23,114 bases of DNA from assembly GCA_035570935.1 (NCBI GenBank), contig DATMKU010000320.1:1-23114 (forward strand), read 5' to 3'. The notes beneath the pieces are model-generated. The model had not been told where the DNA came from, searched no databases, and saw only the letters and a program-made list of their open reading frames with translations. Numbering within the stretch: the first letter of the stretch is position 1; every line of letters begins with the position of its first letter. The stretch comes from AP-15 sp035570935 (GTDB lineage Bacteria; Pseudomonadota; Alphaproteobacteria; ATCC43930; CGMCC-115725). This document shows, one piece after another, positions 5,469 through 13,106 of this stretch. Both the position numbers and the translations under genes were made by a program.

Positions 5469-8333
5469 ATGACAGGGATCGTCCGCTACCCGCTGCGCGT
5501 CCTGGCGCTTTCATGTGTCCTGCTCGGTATCGGACTGGCGAGCCAAGTCGCGCTCGCCCAGCAGCGCGTCGGGGTCGACAGCGCGGTCAACCCGGCCGCG
5601 CTGGGGATCCCGCCCGGTGCATTGCCGCGGCGGCTGGTGCTGGGGCAGGACGTCGTCTTCAACGAACGGATCACGACCGAGGCGCAAGGCCAGACGCAGA
5701 TCCTGTTTGTTGACGAGTCGACGCTCTCGGTCGGACCGAACGCGAACATGGTCGTCGACCAGTTCGTCTACGATCCGAACGCCGGCACCGGCAAGCTCGT
5801 CGCCAGCCTCGGCCGGGGCGTCTTCCGCTTTGTGGGCGGCAAGCTCAGCAAGCAGGACAACGCGGTCACGATGCGCACGCCGACCGCGACGATCGGCATC
5901 CGCGGCGGCGTCGCGCTGGTGAGGGTGAGGGCGGACTGCACCGCCCCCGCCTCGCTTGGCGCCACAGGCTGTAACGCGCTCCAGGTAATCTTCGTCTACG
6001 GCAAGGGCGTCACCGTGACCGGGCTCAACGGCGCCTCGCAGACACTAACCCGACCAGGCTTCGAGGTCACCGTATCCGGGCCCGGCGCGTCGCCTTCCGA
6101 CCCCGGCCCGGCACCACCGGGCGCCACCGCGGCCATGCTGGCCCAACTCGACGGTCGGGCCGGTGGCACCGGCGGCGCGCCGGTCGCCCCGACCGAAGTC
6201 ACGGTCACCAACAGCGGTATCGCCAACGTGATCTCGGCTAATGTGCCCGCCAGCATCCAGGCCGCGGCGAAAACCCAGCCAATCCTTGCTCAAACGCCGA
6301 CTGCGAACAACACGGTTCAGCAAGTCGTACCCCCGACAACTTATCAGGTCACGTCGAACCCGACAGGGTCGTCGATCACCTCAGCGGCGTTCACCACCCC
6401 GGTGCCGGCCGCGGCGACCCAGCCGGTGATCGCCGTGCTCACCCCACCGGTCGTCGCAAGCACCGGCACCACAACAGGCACCGGCGCCACCACAATCACC
6501 GGCACCACAACGGGCACCGGCACCACAACGGGCACCGGCACCACGACGGGCACCGGCACCGTCAACATCCCCAGCGTTGCCGGCGGCTTCGCGGCAACTG
6601 CCACCGCCGATACCACCTACGGCTATGCCGGTCCGGTGACGCCGTACAGCGGCGCCAATGTCGTCAACAGCGTGTTCACCGGCGGTGGGTTCAAGTTTCC
6701 GCTGTCGGCGGGCAACGCAACCTTCACCTCGTCGGCCGGCGCGACGAGCCCTTCGGGTCCGCTCCTCGTCGGTGCCACCTATCTGGCGCCCGACGACAGC
6801 TTTTTCCTGGCTAATCTGATATCGGCTAGCGGACAGCGCGAGGTGGTCTATGGTGGTACGGCGCTGCCCGCCAGTTTCTATGCAGGGACCTCGATTTCTC
6901 CGACCTATCTCGCTTTCGACATTGGGACAGATGAAGCGCTGCAATCCCTCATCCCATTTATCCGCACCCAGACCGGCGGCGCGCTCAGCAATCCGAGTGT
7001 GTCGCCGTTGATTTTGGCGACTCCGGCCGGTTCGACCTTCTCGACGAGCAGCGGCGCGACCAAGGCGCTGCAGGCGAGCCTGGGGATCAACGGCTCGGGC
7101 GCGCAGCAAAGCTCGGTGCTGGTCGTTCTCGTCGGCAACGTCTTCGGCTCGCCGGCGAGTTTGCAGGGCGTCGTCCACGGAAGCTACCTCGCGAACGGGA
7201 CTAGTCAGCCGATTCGGATCAACAGCTATTACCAGACGCCGGTCGATGGCACGGGCAACAGCTTCTACGGCAAGACCGGCATCACCGGCTTCGCGCTCGC
7301 ACCCGGCGCCGGGGCCGCCAACGCCATCGAGGTCAACACCGGGACCCAGGCGACAACAGCCAACTATCAATTCGCCCAGCCGGCGATTCCGACCGCGGTG
7401 CCGCCGGTGGCGAGCGGCACCCAGACGACGCAAGCCTCGTCCGGCTATTTCGGCGGGATCACGACCAAGGAGCCGCCCGCCGGCGCCGGCACCCCGATCC
7501 CCTATGCGGTCACCGGCAGCACGTCGATCTCGACCAACGCCAGCAATCTGCAGATCGCCGCGACCTTGACCGGCGGTGATCCGTTCACCTCCAATACCAG
7601 CGGAATCCCGGCGTCGGGCGGGATCGTTCTGCAGTACGGCTCGACCACCGGGGGCACGAGCGCGCGCCAAGCCTTTATCAACAACAATCTGTTCGCGGTG
7701 CTGGAGAGTCCGTCGGCCTCCTCTTCGGTCAACGGCGTCGCGATCACCCCCAGCACCGCCTACCCCAACACCAATCCGAACCTGTATCTGGTGACACAAA
7801 CCGCGGCACCAGCAACGGCAGTGCTGCCGAACGGGCTGTGCAGCACCTGCCAGTATCTGCAGTGGGGCTACTGGGGCGGCGAGCTCGACACGCCGGCTTC
7901 GGGAGATCTCGCGGCGCGAACCGATGTCGGGCACATCAACTTTTGGGTGGCAGGGACGCCGCTCACCTCGATGACCGATATCTCCAGCCTGCAGGCGATG
8001 AATTTCACCGGAACTTACAACGGCAATCTGATCGGCGCGGTCGTCAACAACGGCGCGCAATACCTGGCGTCGGGTGGGTTGCAGGCGACCTATCAATTCG
8101 GGACTCAGACGGGCACGTTCGCCGTCAGCAATTACGACAACCAAAGCTTTACGGCCACCGGCCGCGCGCCGCTGAACGGATCGAACTACACCTTCGCGAT
8201 CAAGTCGGGCCCGATCAACGGCGCGGTCAACGGCAGCTTTTATGGGCCGATGGCGGCCGAGACCGGCGGCAATTTCGCGTTTACCGCCGGCCCCGCTTAT
8301 ACCACCTCGGGAATTTTTGCCGCCAAGCGCTGA
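5469..8333 (+). CDS. FecR-domain exported protein with C-terminal TbpB/hemophilin-like barrel
   Basis: This is a 954-residue exported protein. Signal peptide: residues 1-30, cleavage after VALA, with no convincing lipobox. Residues ~60-155 match the FecR domain: the ILFVDESTLSVGPNANMVVD strand pair, then LGRGVFRFVGG and the VTMRTPTATIGIRGG ending. Pro/Thr/Ala-rich linkers follow, including hexapeptide TGTTTG repeats at ~331-364, then a long Gly/Ser/Thr/Asn-rich beta region. The last ~110 residues end with GSFYGPMAAETGGNFAF and GIFAAKR, the C-terminal signature of the eight-stranded barrel of TbpB and hemophilin-like proteins, which are known Slam cargo. There is no FecA or sigma-factor partner nearby, so a classical FecR signalling role is unlikely. 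I infer a secreted or surface protein handled by the upstream gene. The ligand is unknown. Confidence 0.75.
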   Translation: MTGIVRYPLRVLALSCVLLGIGLASQVALAQQRVGVDSAVNPAALGIPPGALPRRLVLGQDVVFNERITTEAQGQTQILFVDESTLSVGPNANMVVDQFVYDPNAGTGKLVASLGRGVFRFVGGKLSKQDNAVTMRTPTATIGIRGGVALVRVRADCTAPASLGATGCNALQVIFVYGKGVTVTGLNGASQTLTRPGFEVTVSGPGASPSDPGPAPPGATAAMLAQLDGRAGGTGGAPVAPTEVTVTNSGIANVISANVPASIQAAAKTQPILAQTPTANNTVQQVVPPTTYQVTSNPTGSSITSAAFTTPVPAAATQPVIAVLTPPVVASTGTTTGTGATTITGTTTGTGTTTGTGTTTGTGTVNIPSVAGGFAATATADTTYGYAGPVTPYSGANVVNSVFTGGGFKFPLSAGNATFTSSAGATSPSGPLLVGATYLAPDDSFFLANLISASGQREVVYGGTALPASFYAGTSISPTYLAFDIGTDEALQSLIPFIRTQTGGALSNPSVSPLILATPAGSTFSTSSGATKALQASLGINGSGAQQSSVLVVLVGNVFGSPASLQGVVHGSYLANGTSQPIRINSYYQTPVDGTGNSFYGKTGITGFALAPGAGAANAIEVNTGTQATTANYQFAQPAIPTAVPPVASGTQTTQASSGYFGGITTKEPPAGAGTPIPYAVTGSTSISTNASNLQIAATLTGGDPFTSNTSGIPASGGIVLQYGSTTGGTSARQAFINNNLFAVLESPSASSSVNGVAITPSTAYPNTNPNLYLVTQTAAPATAVLPNGLCSTCQYLQWGYWGGELDTPASGDLAARTDVGHINFWVAGTPLTSMTDISSLQAMNFTGTYNGNLIGAVVNNGAQYLASGGLQATYQFGTQTGTFAVSNYDNQSFTATGRAPLNGSNYTFAIKSGPINGAVNGSFYGPMAAETGGNFAFTAGPAYTTSGIFAAKR
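6461..6560 (+). repeat. 18-bp tandem repeat inside the FecR/barrel gene
   Basis: About 5.5 copies of an 18-bp unit (caccggcaccacaacggg and close variants) run head to tail. Copies at 6497-6514 and 6515-6532 are identical, and 6479-6496 is the most diverged. The unit keeps the reading frame and encodes a Thr/Gly hexapeptide linker. Copy number could vary between strains without a frameshift. Confidence 0.92.
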
Positions 8334-8351
8334 CCCGAGCCTGAAAAGATA

Positions 8352-8384
8352 AAGCCCGCCGGGGGACGGACCCCCGGCGGGCTT
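8352..8384. terminator. Bidirectional terminator between convergent genes
   Basis: A 14-bp perfect stem AAGCCCGCCGGGGG with loop acgga and arm CCCCCGGCGGGCTT lies between the plus-strand FecR/barrel gene (ends 8333) and the minus-strand small exported protein gene (ends 8408). On the minus strand it is followed by TATCTTTT. On the plus strand only a short TT follows. It probably terminates both genes, more efficiently on the minus strand. Confidence 0.85.
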
Positions 8385-8407
8385 CACGCGGCCGCTATGT
8401 CCTGAAT

Positions 8408-8836
8408 TTAGTGGCTGTTCGGGATTGTCACGTTGGCGCCGGGCGTGGGCCCCGTGCCGCCTTGCGAGTACGGATGGGTCGCCGGCGAGTCGCCGCCCGC
8501 GGGCGGCGAGTAAGGTTCATTGTTGGCGCTGACGTTGGTTCCCGGGTTCGGACCCACCCCGCTCGTCGAATAGGGGTGGTAAGCGGGGTTGCTGTTCCAA
8601 TCGGCTGGCTTCTGGTAGGCAGGTCCGCTGGAAATGCTGACGTTAGTACCGGGGTTTGGTCCGGCTATCTGCGGCGACGAAGAGGCCTGCGGCTGGATGC
8701 TGGTCGGCGCGCCGCCAGCGGGCGGCAGATTGGCGACACTCTGGGCATGCGCCGCGACCGCGACACCGGTCAGAAACACGAGGCTAAGGACAGCAGTTTT
8801 CGGCGAATACCGCATCTCGATACGCTCCATCTTCAT
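8408..8836 (-). CDS. Small exported Pro/Gly-rich repeat protein, unknown function
   Basis: The likely 142-residue product starts at the ATG at 8836 (GGAG 8 nt upstream). ATGs at 8830 and 8815 are also possible. A signal peptide ends at about residue 31 (AVAAHA, then QSVANLPPAGG). The mature part is low-complexity and rich in Pro, Gly, Asn, Ser and Tyr. It contains three spaced copies of a nonapeptide, GPNPGTNVS (59-67), GPNPGTNVS (95-103) and GPTPGANVT (129-137), separated by Tyr/His/Pro-rich spacers with HPYS twice. I do not recognise a named family. The protein downstream at 9074-9349 shares the AQSVxxLPPxG start of the mature chain, so the two are relatives. A periplasmic or surface location is inferred from the signal peptide. 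Confidence 0.72.
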   Translation of the reverse strand: MKMERIEMRYSPKTAVLSLVFLTGVAVAAHAQSVANLPPAGGAPTSIQPQASSSPQIAGPNPGTNVSISSGPAYQKPADWNSNPAYHPYSTSGVGPNPGTNVSANNEPYSPPAGGDSPATHPYSQGGTGPTPGANVTIPNSH

Positions 8837-8897
8837 CGATCTCCAGTTACCTGACGCCCATTGCGTGCGGATGCCCTTGCGCGCAAATGAGGATCGC

Positions 8898-8911
8898 ATC
8901 ACGAACGTGAT
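8898..8911. promoter_or_regulatory. 14-bp dyad upstream of the small exported repeat protein
   Basis: The perfect inverted repeat ATCACG-aa-CGTGAT lies 62 nt upstream of the chosen start at 8836. Size, symmetry and position fit an operator for a dimeric regulator, but no such regulator can be tied to it. The remaining gap up to 9073 shows no gene. Confidence 0.35.
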
Positions 8912-9073
8912 CTGATTGTCTCTCGTACCTTTAGGGCGGCTCCCCACCCCACCCGTGTGCCCCATACCTGCGGCGTCCTGTCGCTACGCGGCCGGGTCGC
9001 TCCCGGTCGGACGCGCCGCTCGCGAAGCTGCGCTGCCGGTTGACCGGAAGCCCCGCAGGCCGTCGGGACTGGT

Positions 9074-9349
9074 TCAGTTCGGCTTTGGTCCGGGACCATT
9101 GCTATAGGGAGCATAGTCGGAGCCGGTATCCCTTGCCGTCGCCTGATAGGGTTGTTGCTTGAGCGTCTCGGAACCGCCGGGCTTTGGGTAATAGCTCTGG
9201 GTCGAGCCATAGGGCTGGGTTACCGCACTTTGCGGCGGGGCGGCGGCGCCGCTCGGGGGTAACGAGGAAACCGACTGCGCCTGTGCGGCGAGGCTCGCGC
9301 CGACCACCAATCCAAGACCCAAAAGCGCCGATTTGACGATGCTCGTCAT
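9074..9349 (-). CDS. Small exported Pro/Ser/Tyr-rich protein, paralogue of the 8408-8836 product
   Basis: This is a 91-residue protein. The ATG at 9349 is chosen because GGAG stands 8 nt upstream and the frame then opens directly with a signal peptide (MTSIVKSALLGLGLVVGASL, cleavage after AAQA at residue 24). An upstream ATG at 9436 would add a non-signal stretch. The mature chain starts QSVSSLPPSG, matching QSVANLPPAG of its neighbour, and ends GPGPKPN, recalling the GPNPG motif there. It is otherwise low-complexity. It is divergent from the LysR gene with 89 nt between the starts, a typical regulator-target arrangement. The function is not recognisable. Confidence 0.7.
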   Translation of the reverse strand: MTSIVKSALLGLGLVVGASLAAQAQSVSSLPPSGAAAPPQSAVTQPYGSTQSYYPKPGGSETLKQQPYQATARDTGSDYAPYSNGPGPKPN

Positions 9350-9410
9350 ACCAATTTCTCCAGATAGGTTGTAAAACTGCCGACGCCAATCTGGCGGGGC
9401 TGGGACGTCC

Positions 9411-9437
9411 ATGCAAATGATAATGTTGCATTGCAAC
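9411..9437. promoter_or_regulatory. Overlapping dyads in the LysR divergent promoter region
   Basis: Two overlapping inverted repeats end right before the LysR ATG at 9439: ATGCAA-N9-TTGCAT (9411-9431) and GTTGC-att-GCAAC (9425-9437). LysR regulators usually bind interrupted dyads with a T-N11-A core in the shared divergent region and repress themselves. The position against the start codon suits autorepression. The role is inferred. Confidence 0.45.
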
Positions 9438-9438
9438 C

Positions 9439-10410
9439 ATGAGGAGCTTTCATTTTAACAATCTCGATCTGAATTTGTTGCGCGTTTTCGATGCCCTGAT
9501 CGAGGAGCGCAGCGTGACCCGCGCCGGCGAGCGGCTCGGCCTCACCCAGTCGGCGATCAGCCATGCCTTGAGCCGGCTGCGCTACGTCCTCGACGACGAG
9601 CTTTTTGTGCGCGGCGCGGAGGGCATGCAGCCGACCCGGCGAGCGGCCGAGATCGCACCGCGGTTGCGCCAGGGGCTGCTCCAGCTGCAACTGGCGCTGA
9701 CCCCGGCCGATTTTGTCCCTGAGCAGACCGCCCGGCGGTTCACCATCACCTGCGGCGAATATGTCGGCGCGGTCCTGATCCCGACCCTCGTCGCCCGGCT
9801 GCGCGAAGCGGCACCGCTGGCGGAAGTCAGAATTCGGCCGAGCAACATGGGCGTCGCCGAAGCGCTGCTCGCAGGCCGGGCCGATTTGGCGATCGGCAGC
9901 TTCCGGCGCGTTCCGGAATGGTTTGCCTGCGAGCCGTTGTTCGAGGAGACGCGGGTGTGGGTGGTCAGCGACCGCCATCCGGCCGCCTGGCAGGAGCTGA
10001 CCCTCGAACGCCTCGCCGCACTTCCTCATCTGATCATTTCCGCGACCGGAGAGGACGAACAGGCGATCGCCGGATATGTTGTCGATCATGGTCTCGAACG
10101 GCTGGTGATGCGCAGCGAGGTCGGTCTGCTGCAAGGCGCTCTCGCGGCGCGCGGCTTGACCCGCGCCGTTGGATTGACGACGCCGCATTTTCTTGCGGCC
10201 CTGGCGGTGGTCAGCCATTCGGACATGGCCGCCCCGCTGCCGCGCCGGCTCGCCGTCGCCTTTGCCGTCGCCTACCGGCTCAAACTGTTCGAGCCACCCT
10301 ATACCTCGCCGCCGTTTGAAATCATGGCGCTGTCGCACCGCGAGCACGGCAGCGAGCCGGCAATTTTGTGGCTGCGCGACCTGGTCCGCCAGGTCGCCGC
10401 CGAGTTGTAA
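9439..10410 (+). CDS. LysR-family transcriptional regulator
   Basis: This 323-residue protein has normal LTTR length. The N-terminal winged helix-turn-helix spans residues ~8-65: LDLNLLRVFDALIEERSVTR, AGERLGLTQSAISHALSRLR, then DELFVR. The LTQSAISHALSRLR recognition helix is the standard LysR/NodD-like form. The remainder is the periplasmic-binding-protein-like effector domain (ITCGEYVGAVLIPTLV onwards; RADLAIGSF marks the first subdomain). The effector is unknown. It is divergent from the small exported protein at 9074-9349 and upstream of the tandem amidase genes on its own strand, so either may be a target. The ATG is preceded by overlapping dyads and no strong Shine-Dalgarno sequence. Confidence 0.94.
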   Translation: MRSFHFNNLDLNLLRVFDALIEERSVTRAGERLGLTQSAISHALSRLRYVLDDELFVRGAEGMQPTRRAAEIAPRLRQGLLQLQLALTPADFVPEQTARRFTITCGEYVGAVLIPTLVARLREAAPLAEVRIRPSNMGVAEALLAGRADLAIGSFRRVPEWFACEPLFEETRVWVVSDRHPAAWQELTLERLAALPHLIISATGEDEQAIAGYVVDHGLERLVMRSEVGLLQGALAARGLTRAVGLTTPHFLAALAVVSHSDMAAPLPRRLAVAFAVAYRLKLFEPPYTSPPFEIMALSHREHGSEPAILWLRDLVRQVAAEL

Positions 10411-10536
10411 GCGCCGCCGTATTTTTGCGCCGGTGATCTGCTTTCAATCAAAGCCGCTGGAACGCCAAATTCGCGCATGCTTCGCGGCCGGCGGTATGGC
10501 TAAATGGGCGCGCCGCTGATCTGGGGATGGCGCCAA

Positions 10537-11838
10537 ATGCCGAATCTCGAACCGCACTGTTTGTCGGCGACCGATATCGTGCGGATGGTCGAGCGTGGGG
10601 AACTGACCGCCGAGGCGGTGGTGGCGAGCTGCCTCGAACGGATCGTCGTGCGCGAACCGGTGGTGCGGGCGTGGGCTTTTTTGGCGGGCGAGGCGGCGCT
10701 GGCGCTGGCGCGGGCGTTTGACCGGGCCGGGCGGAAAAGGTTGCTCGGCGGGGTGCCGTTCGGACTCAAGGACATCTTCGACGCCGCGCGAATGCCGGCG
10801 ACCTATGGCTCGCCGATCTATACGGGATGGTGGCCGCCAAGCGACGCCAGTGCGGCGGCCTTGCCAAAGGCAGCGGGCGGCATTCTGCTCGGCAAGACGA
10901 TCACAACCGAGTTCGCCAACCGCCAGCCCGGCCCGACCGCGAACCCGCGCGACCCGGCGTTCACGCCGGGCGGCTCGTCGAGCGGCTCGGCGGCGGCGGT
11001 CGCCGATTTTATGGTGCCATTGGCGATCGGGACCCAGACCGGCGGCTCGGTCATCCGCCCCGCCGCCTATTGCGGGGTCGTCGGGTTCAAGCCGAGCTTT
11101 GGCCTGTTCCCGCCCGCCGGCATGAAAATCAACACCGAGACCCTGGACACGGTCGGCATCATGGCACGCGGGGTCGCCGACATCGCGCTGTTCCGCGCGG
11201 CTGTGATGGCGATTCCGTACGATCCGCCGGCGATGCCGCAGACGCCGCCGCGCCTCGGCCTGTGCCGCGGCCCGCATTGGGACGACGCCGAGCCGGAGGG
11301 CCGGGCGGTGCTCGAAGCCGCCGCCGATTGTCTCGCCGCCGCCGGCGCCAAGATCGCTGACACCGCCTTCCCGCCCGAATGCGCGGCTGCCGACGACATC
11401 CAGCAAACCCTTGGTGCGTTTGAGGGGCTGCGCAACCACATGCCCGAACTCTACCGCCACGAAGCGCTGCTGAGCCCGCGGCTGCGCGAGGAAAAGATCG
11501 CCCTCGGCCGCAAGCTGAGCCTCGACCAGTTCCGCGCCGCCTATCTGGCCGCCGAAAAGGCGCGGGTCGCCGCGCGCGAATGGGCCGGCGAGTGCGACGC
11601 GATCCTGACCTTACCGGCGCCGGGGCAGGCGCCGCGGGGACTTGCCGACACCGGCTCCGCCGTCTTCAACGCGCCGTGGACGCAATTCGCGATGCCCTGC
11701 CTGACCTTGCCCGCCGGGCATGGGCCGGACGGTCTGCCGGTCGGTGTCCAGCTGGCCGGCCGCCGCCACGACGATGCAAGGCTGCTGGAGGTTGGCCTGT
11801 GGGTCGAACATCGGCTGGGCCGGGGAGGACAGCCATGA
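10537..11838 (+). CDS. Amidase-signature family hydrolase (first of tandem pair)
   Basis: This 433-residue amidase-signature enzyme hydrolyses a C-N amide bond with a Ser-cisSer-Lys triad. The triad can be read as K78 (GVPFGLKDIFD), S147 (start of the SSSGS in PGGSSSGSAAAV) and S171 (GTQTGGSVIRPA). The spacings of 69 and 24 residues are those of malonamidase E2. The ATG at 10537 puts the usual LSATDIV segment near the N-terminus and has GGGGATGG upstream; an in-frame ATG at 10504 is the alternative. Its stop overlaps the next amidase start by 4 nt. The substrate cannot be assigned: biuret/allophanate-, malonamide- or aryl-amide-type activities all occur in this family. A GatA role is unlikely because GatB and GatC are absent. 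Confidence 0.93.
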   Translation: MPNLEPHCLSATDIVRMVERGELTAEAVVASCLERIVVREPVVRAWAFLAGEAALALARAFDRAGRKRLLGGVPFGLKDIFDAARMPATYGSPIYTGWWPPSDASAAALPKAAGGILLGKTITTEFANRQPGPTANPRDPAFTPGGSSSGSAAAVADFMVPLAIGTQTGGSVIRPAAYCGVVGFKPSFGLFPPAGMKINTETLDTVGIMARGVADIALFRAAVMAIPYDPPAMPQTPPRLGLCRGPHWDDAEPEGRAVLEAAADCLAAAGAKIADTAFPPECAAADDIQQTLGAFEGLRNHMPELYRHEALLSPRLREEKIALGRKLSLDQFRAAYLAAEKARVAAREWAGECDAILTLPAPGQAPRGLADTGSAVFNAPWTQFAMPCLTLPAGHGPDGLPVGVQLAGRRHDDARLLEVGLWVEHRLGRGGQP

Positions 11839-13106
11839 GCGGCGCCGAACGCCTGACCGCGAGCGAGGCCGCCGCCCGCCTCGAAGCCGGCGCCCTCTCC
11901 GCCGAGACGCTGGTCCGCGACTGCCTCGACCGCGCCGAAGCGCGCGCCGCGATCAAGGCCTGGGTCTGGCTCGACCCCGAATTGGCCCTGGCGCAGGCGC
12001 GCGCCATCGACCATGCCGGCCGCTCCGGGGTGCTGAAGGGCGTCCCGGTCGGAGTAAAGGACGTGATCGACACCTATGACATGCCGACCCAGCACGGCTC
12101 GCCGATCTACCGCGGCAACCGCCCCTTTGCCGACGCCGCCTGTGTGGCGCTGACCCGCGCTGCGGGCGGGGTCATCCTCGGCAAGACGGTGACGACCGAG
12201 TTCGCCAACCGCCACCCGCGCGAAACCGTGCATCCGCTGAACCCGGCATATACCCCGGGCGGCTCGTCGAGCGGGTCCGCCGCGGCGGTCGCCGATTTTC
12301 AGGTGCCGGTCGGGTTTGGCACCCAAACCGGCGGCTCGACGATCCGCCCGGCGGCGTTTTGCGGCGTCATCGGCTACAAGCCTACCTTTGGCGAGTTTAG
12401 CCGCGTCGGCATCAAGATGCAGTGTCACAACCTCGACACGCTCGGGATCATCTGCCGCAGCCTCGACGATTTGTCGCTGATGCGCGCGGCATTGCAGGTC
12501 CAGCCGCGCCGGCTGGTCGACCGCGCCGCCGGCGCGCCGCGCATCGGCTTCTGCCGCACGCCCTCCTGGGATCACGCCAGCCCCGACACCCAGGCATTAC
12601 TCGAACGCACCGCCGCCCGGCTCTCGGCCGCCGGTGCTATGGTGAAAGATGTGGCGCCGGTCCCGAGCAGCTTCCTCGATCACCAGCATCGGGTCTTTGC
12701 CTTTGAGGCGGCGCGCAACTACGCCTACGAATACGAAGTGCACGGCGACAAATTGAGCGCCGCCCTGCGCGACGGGCTGCTGAAATCCGGCCGGGAATTG
12801 CCGCTTTCCCAATATGTCGAGGCGATCGAGACCGCCGAGGCGGTCCGCGCCCGCCTCGACGACGTTTTCGCCGAATTCGACGTGTTGCTGGCGCCGAGCG
12901 CGGTCGGCGAGGCGCCCGAAGGGCTCGACTCGACCGGCGACGCGCGCTTCAACGCGATCTGGACCTTGGCGTGGACGCCGTGCGTGACTCTGCCCGCGGA
13001 CGCTGGCCGAAAGGGGCTGCCGCTCGGCATCCAGCTCGTCGGCCCGCGCTTCCGCGACGAGACCTTGCTCGACGCCGCCGCCTGGGTCGAGGCCCGTCTT
13101 GGCTGA
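11835..13106 (+). CDS. Amidase-signature family hydrolase (second of tandem pair)
   Basis: This 423-residue paralogue of the preceding amidase aligns along its full length. The triad is K75 (GVPVGVKDVID), S144 (PGGSSSGSAAAV) and S168 (GTQTGGSTIRPA), with the same 69/24 spacing. The ATG at 11835 lies within an ATGA overlap with the upstream stop and has GGGGAGG before it. The frame is open further upstream, but that part overlaps amidase 1. Tandem duplication and translational coupling suggest the two proteins are made together, perhaps as a hetero-oligomer or as enzymes for related amides. The decayed oxygenase begins within 10 nt of its stop. Confidence 0.93.
   Translation: MSGAERLTASEAAARLEAGALSAETLVRDCLDRAEARAAIKAWVWLDPELALAQARAIDHAGRSGVLKGVPVGVKDVIDTYDMPTQHGSPIYRGNRPFADAACVALTRAAGGVILGKTVTTEFANRHPRETVHPLNPAYTPGGSSSGSAAAVADFQVPVGFGTQTGGSTIRPAAFCGVIGYKPTFGEFSRVGIKMQCHNLDTLGIICRSLDDLSLMRAALQVQPRRLVDRAAGAPRIGFCRTPSWDHASPDTQALLERTAARLSAAGAMVKDVAPVPSSFLDHQHRVFAFEAARNYAYEYEVHGDKLSAALRDGLLKSGRELPLSQYVEAIETAEAVRARLDDVFAEFDVLLAPSAVGEAPEGLDSTGDARFNAIWTLAWTPCVTLPADAGRKGLPLGIQLVGPRFRDETLLDAAAWVEARLG

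Noticed and set aside
6461..6560. Short direct repeats considered as a CRISPR array
   Set aside because: The units are 18 bp with no spacers, in frame within a gene, and encode a Thr/Gly linker.
6381..8387. Very long minus-strand open frame (about 668 codons) opposite the FecR/barrel gene
   Set aside because: It is antisense to a gene with clear signal peptide, domains and stop. Its translation is Arg/Gly-rich low complexity with no motif, typical of a GC-rich shadow frame.
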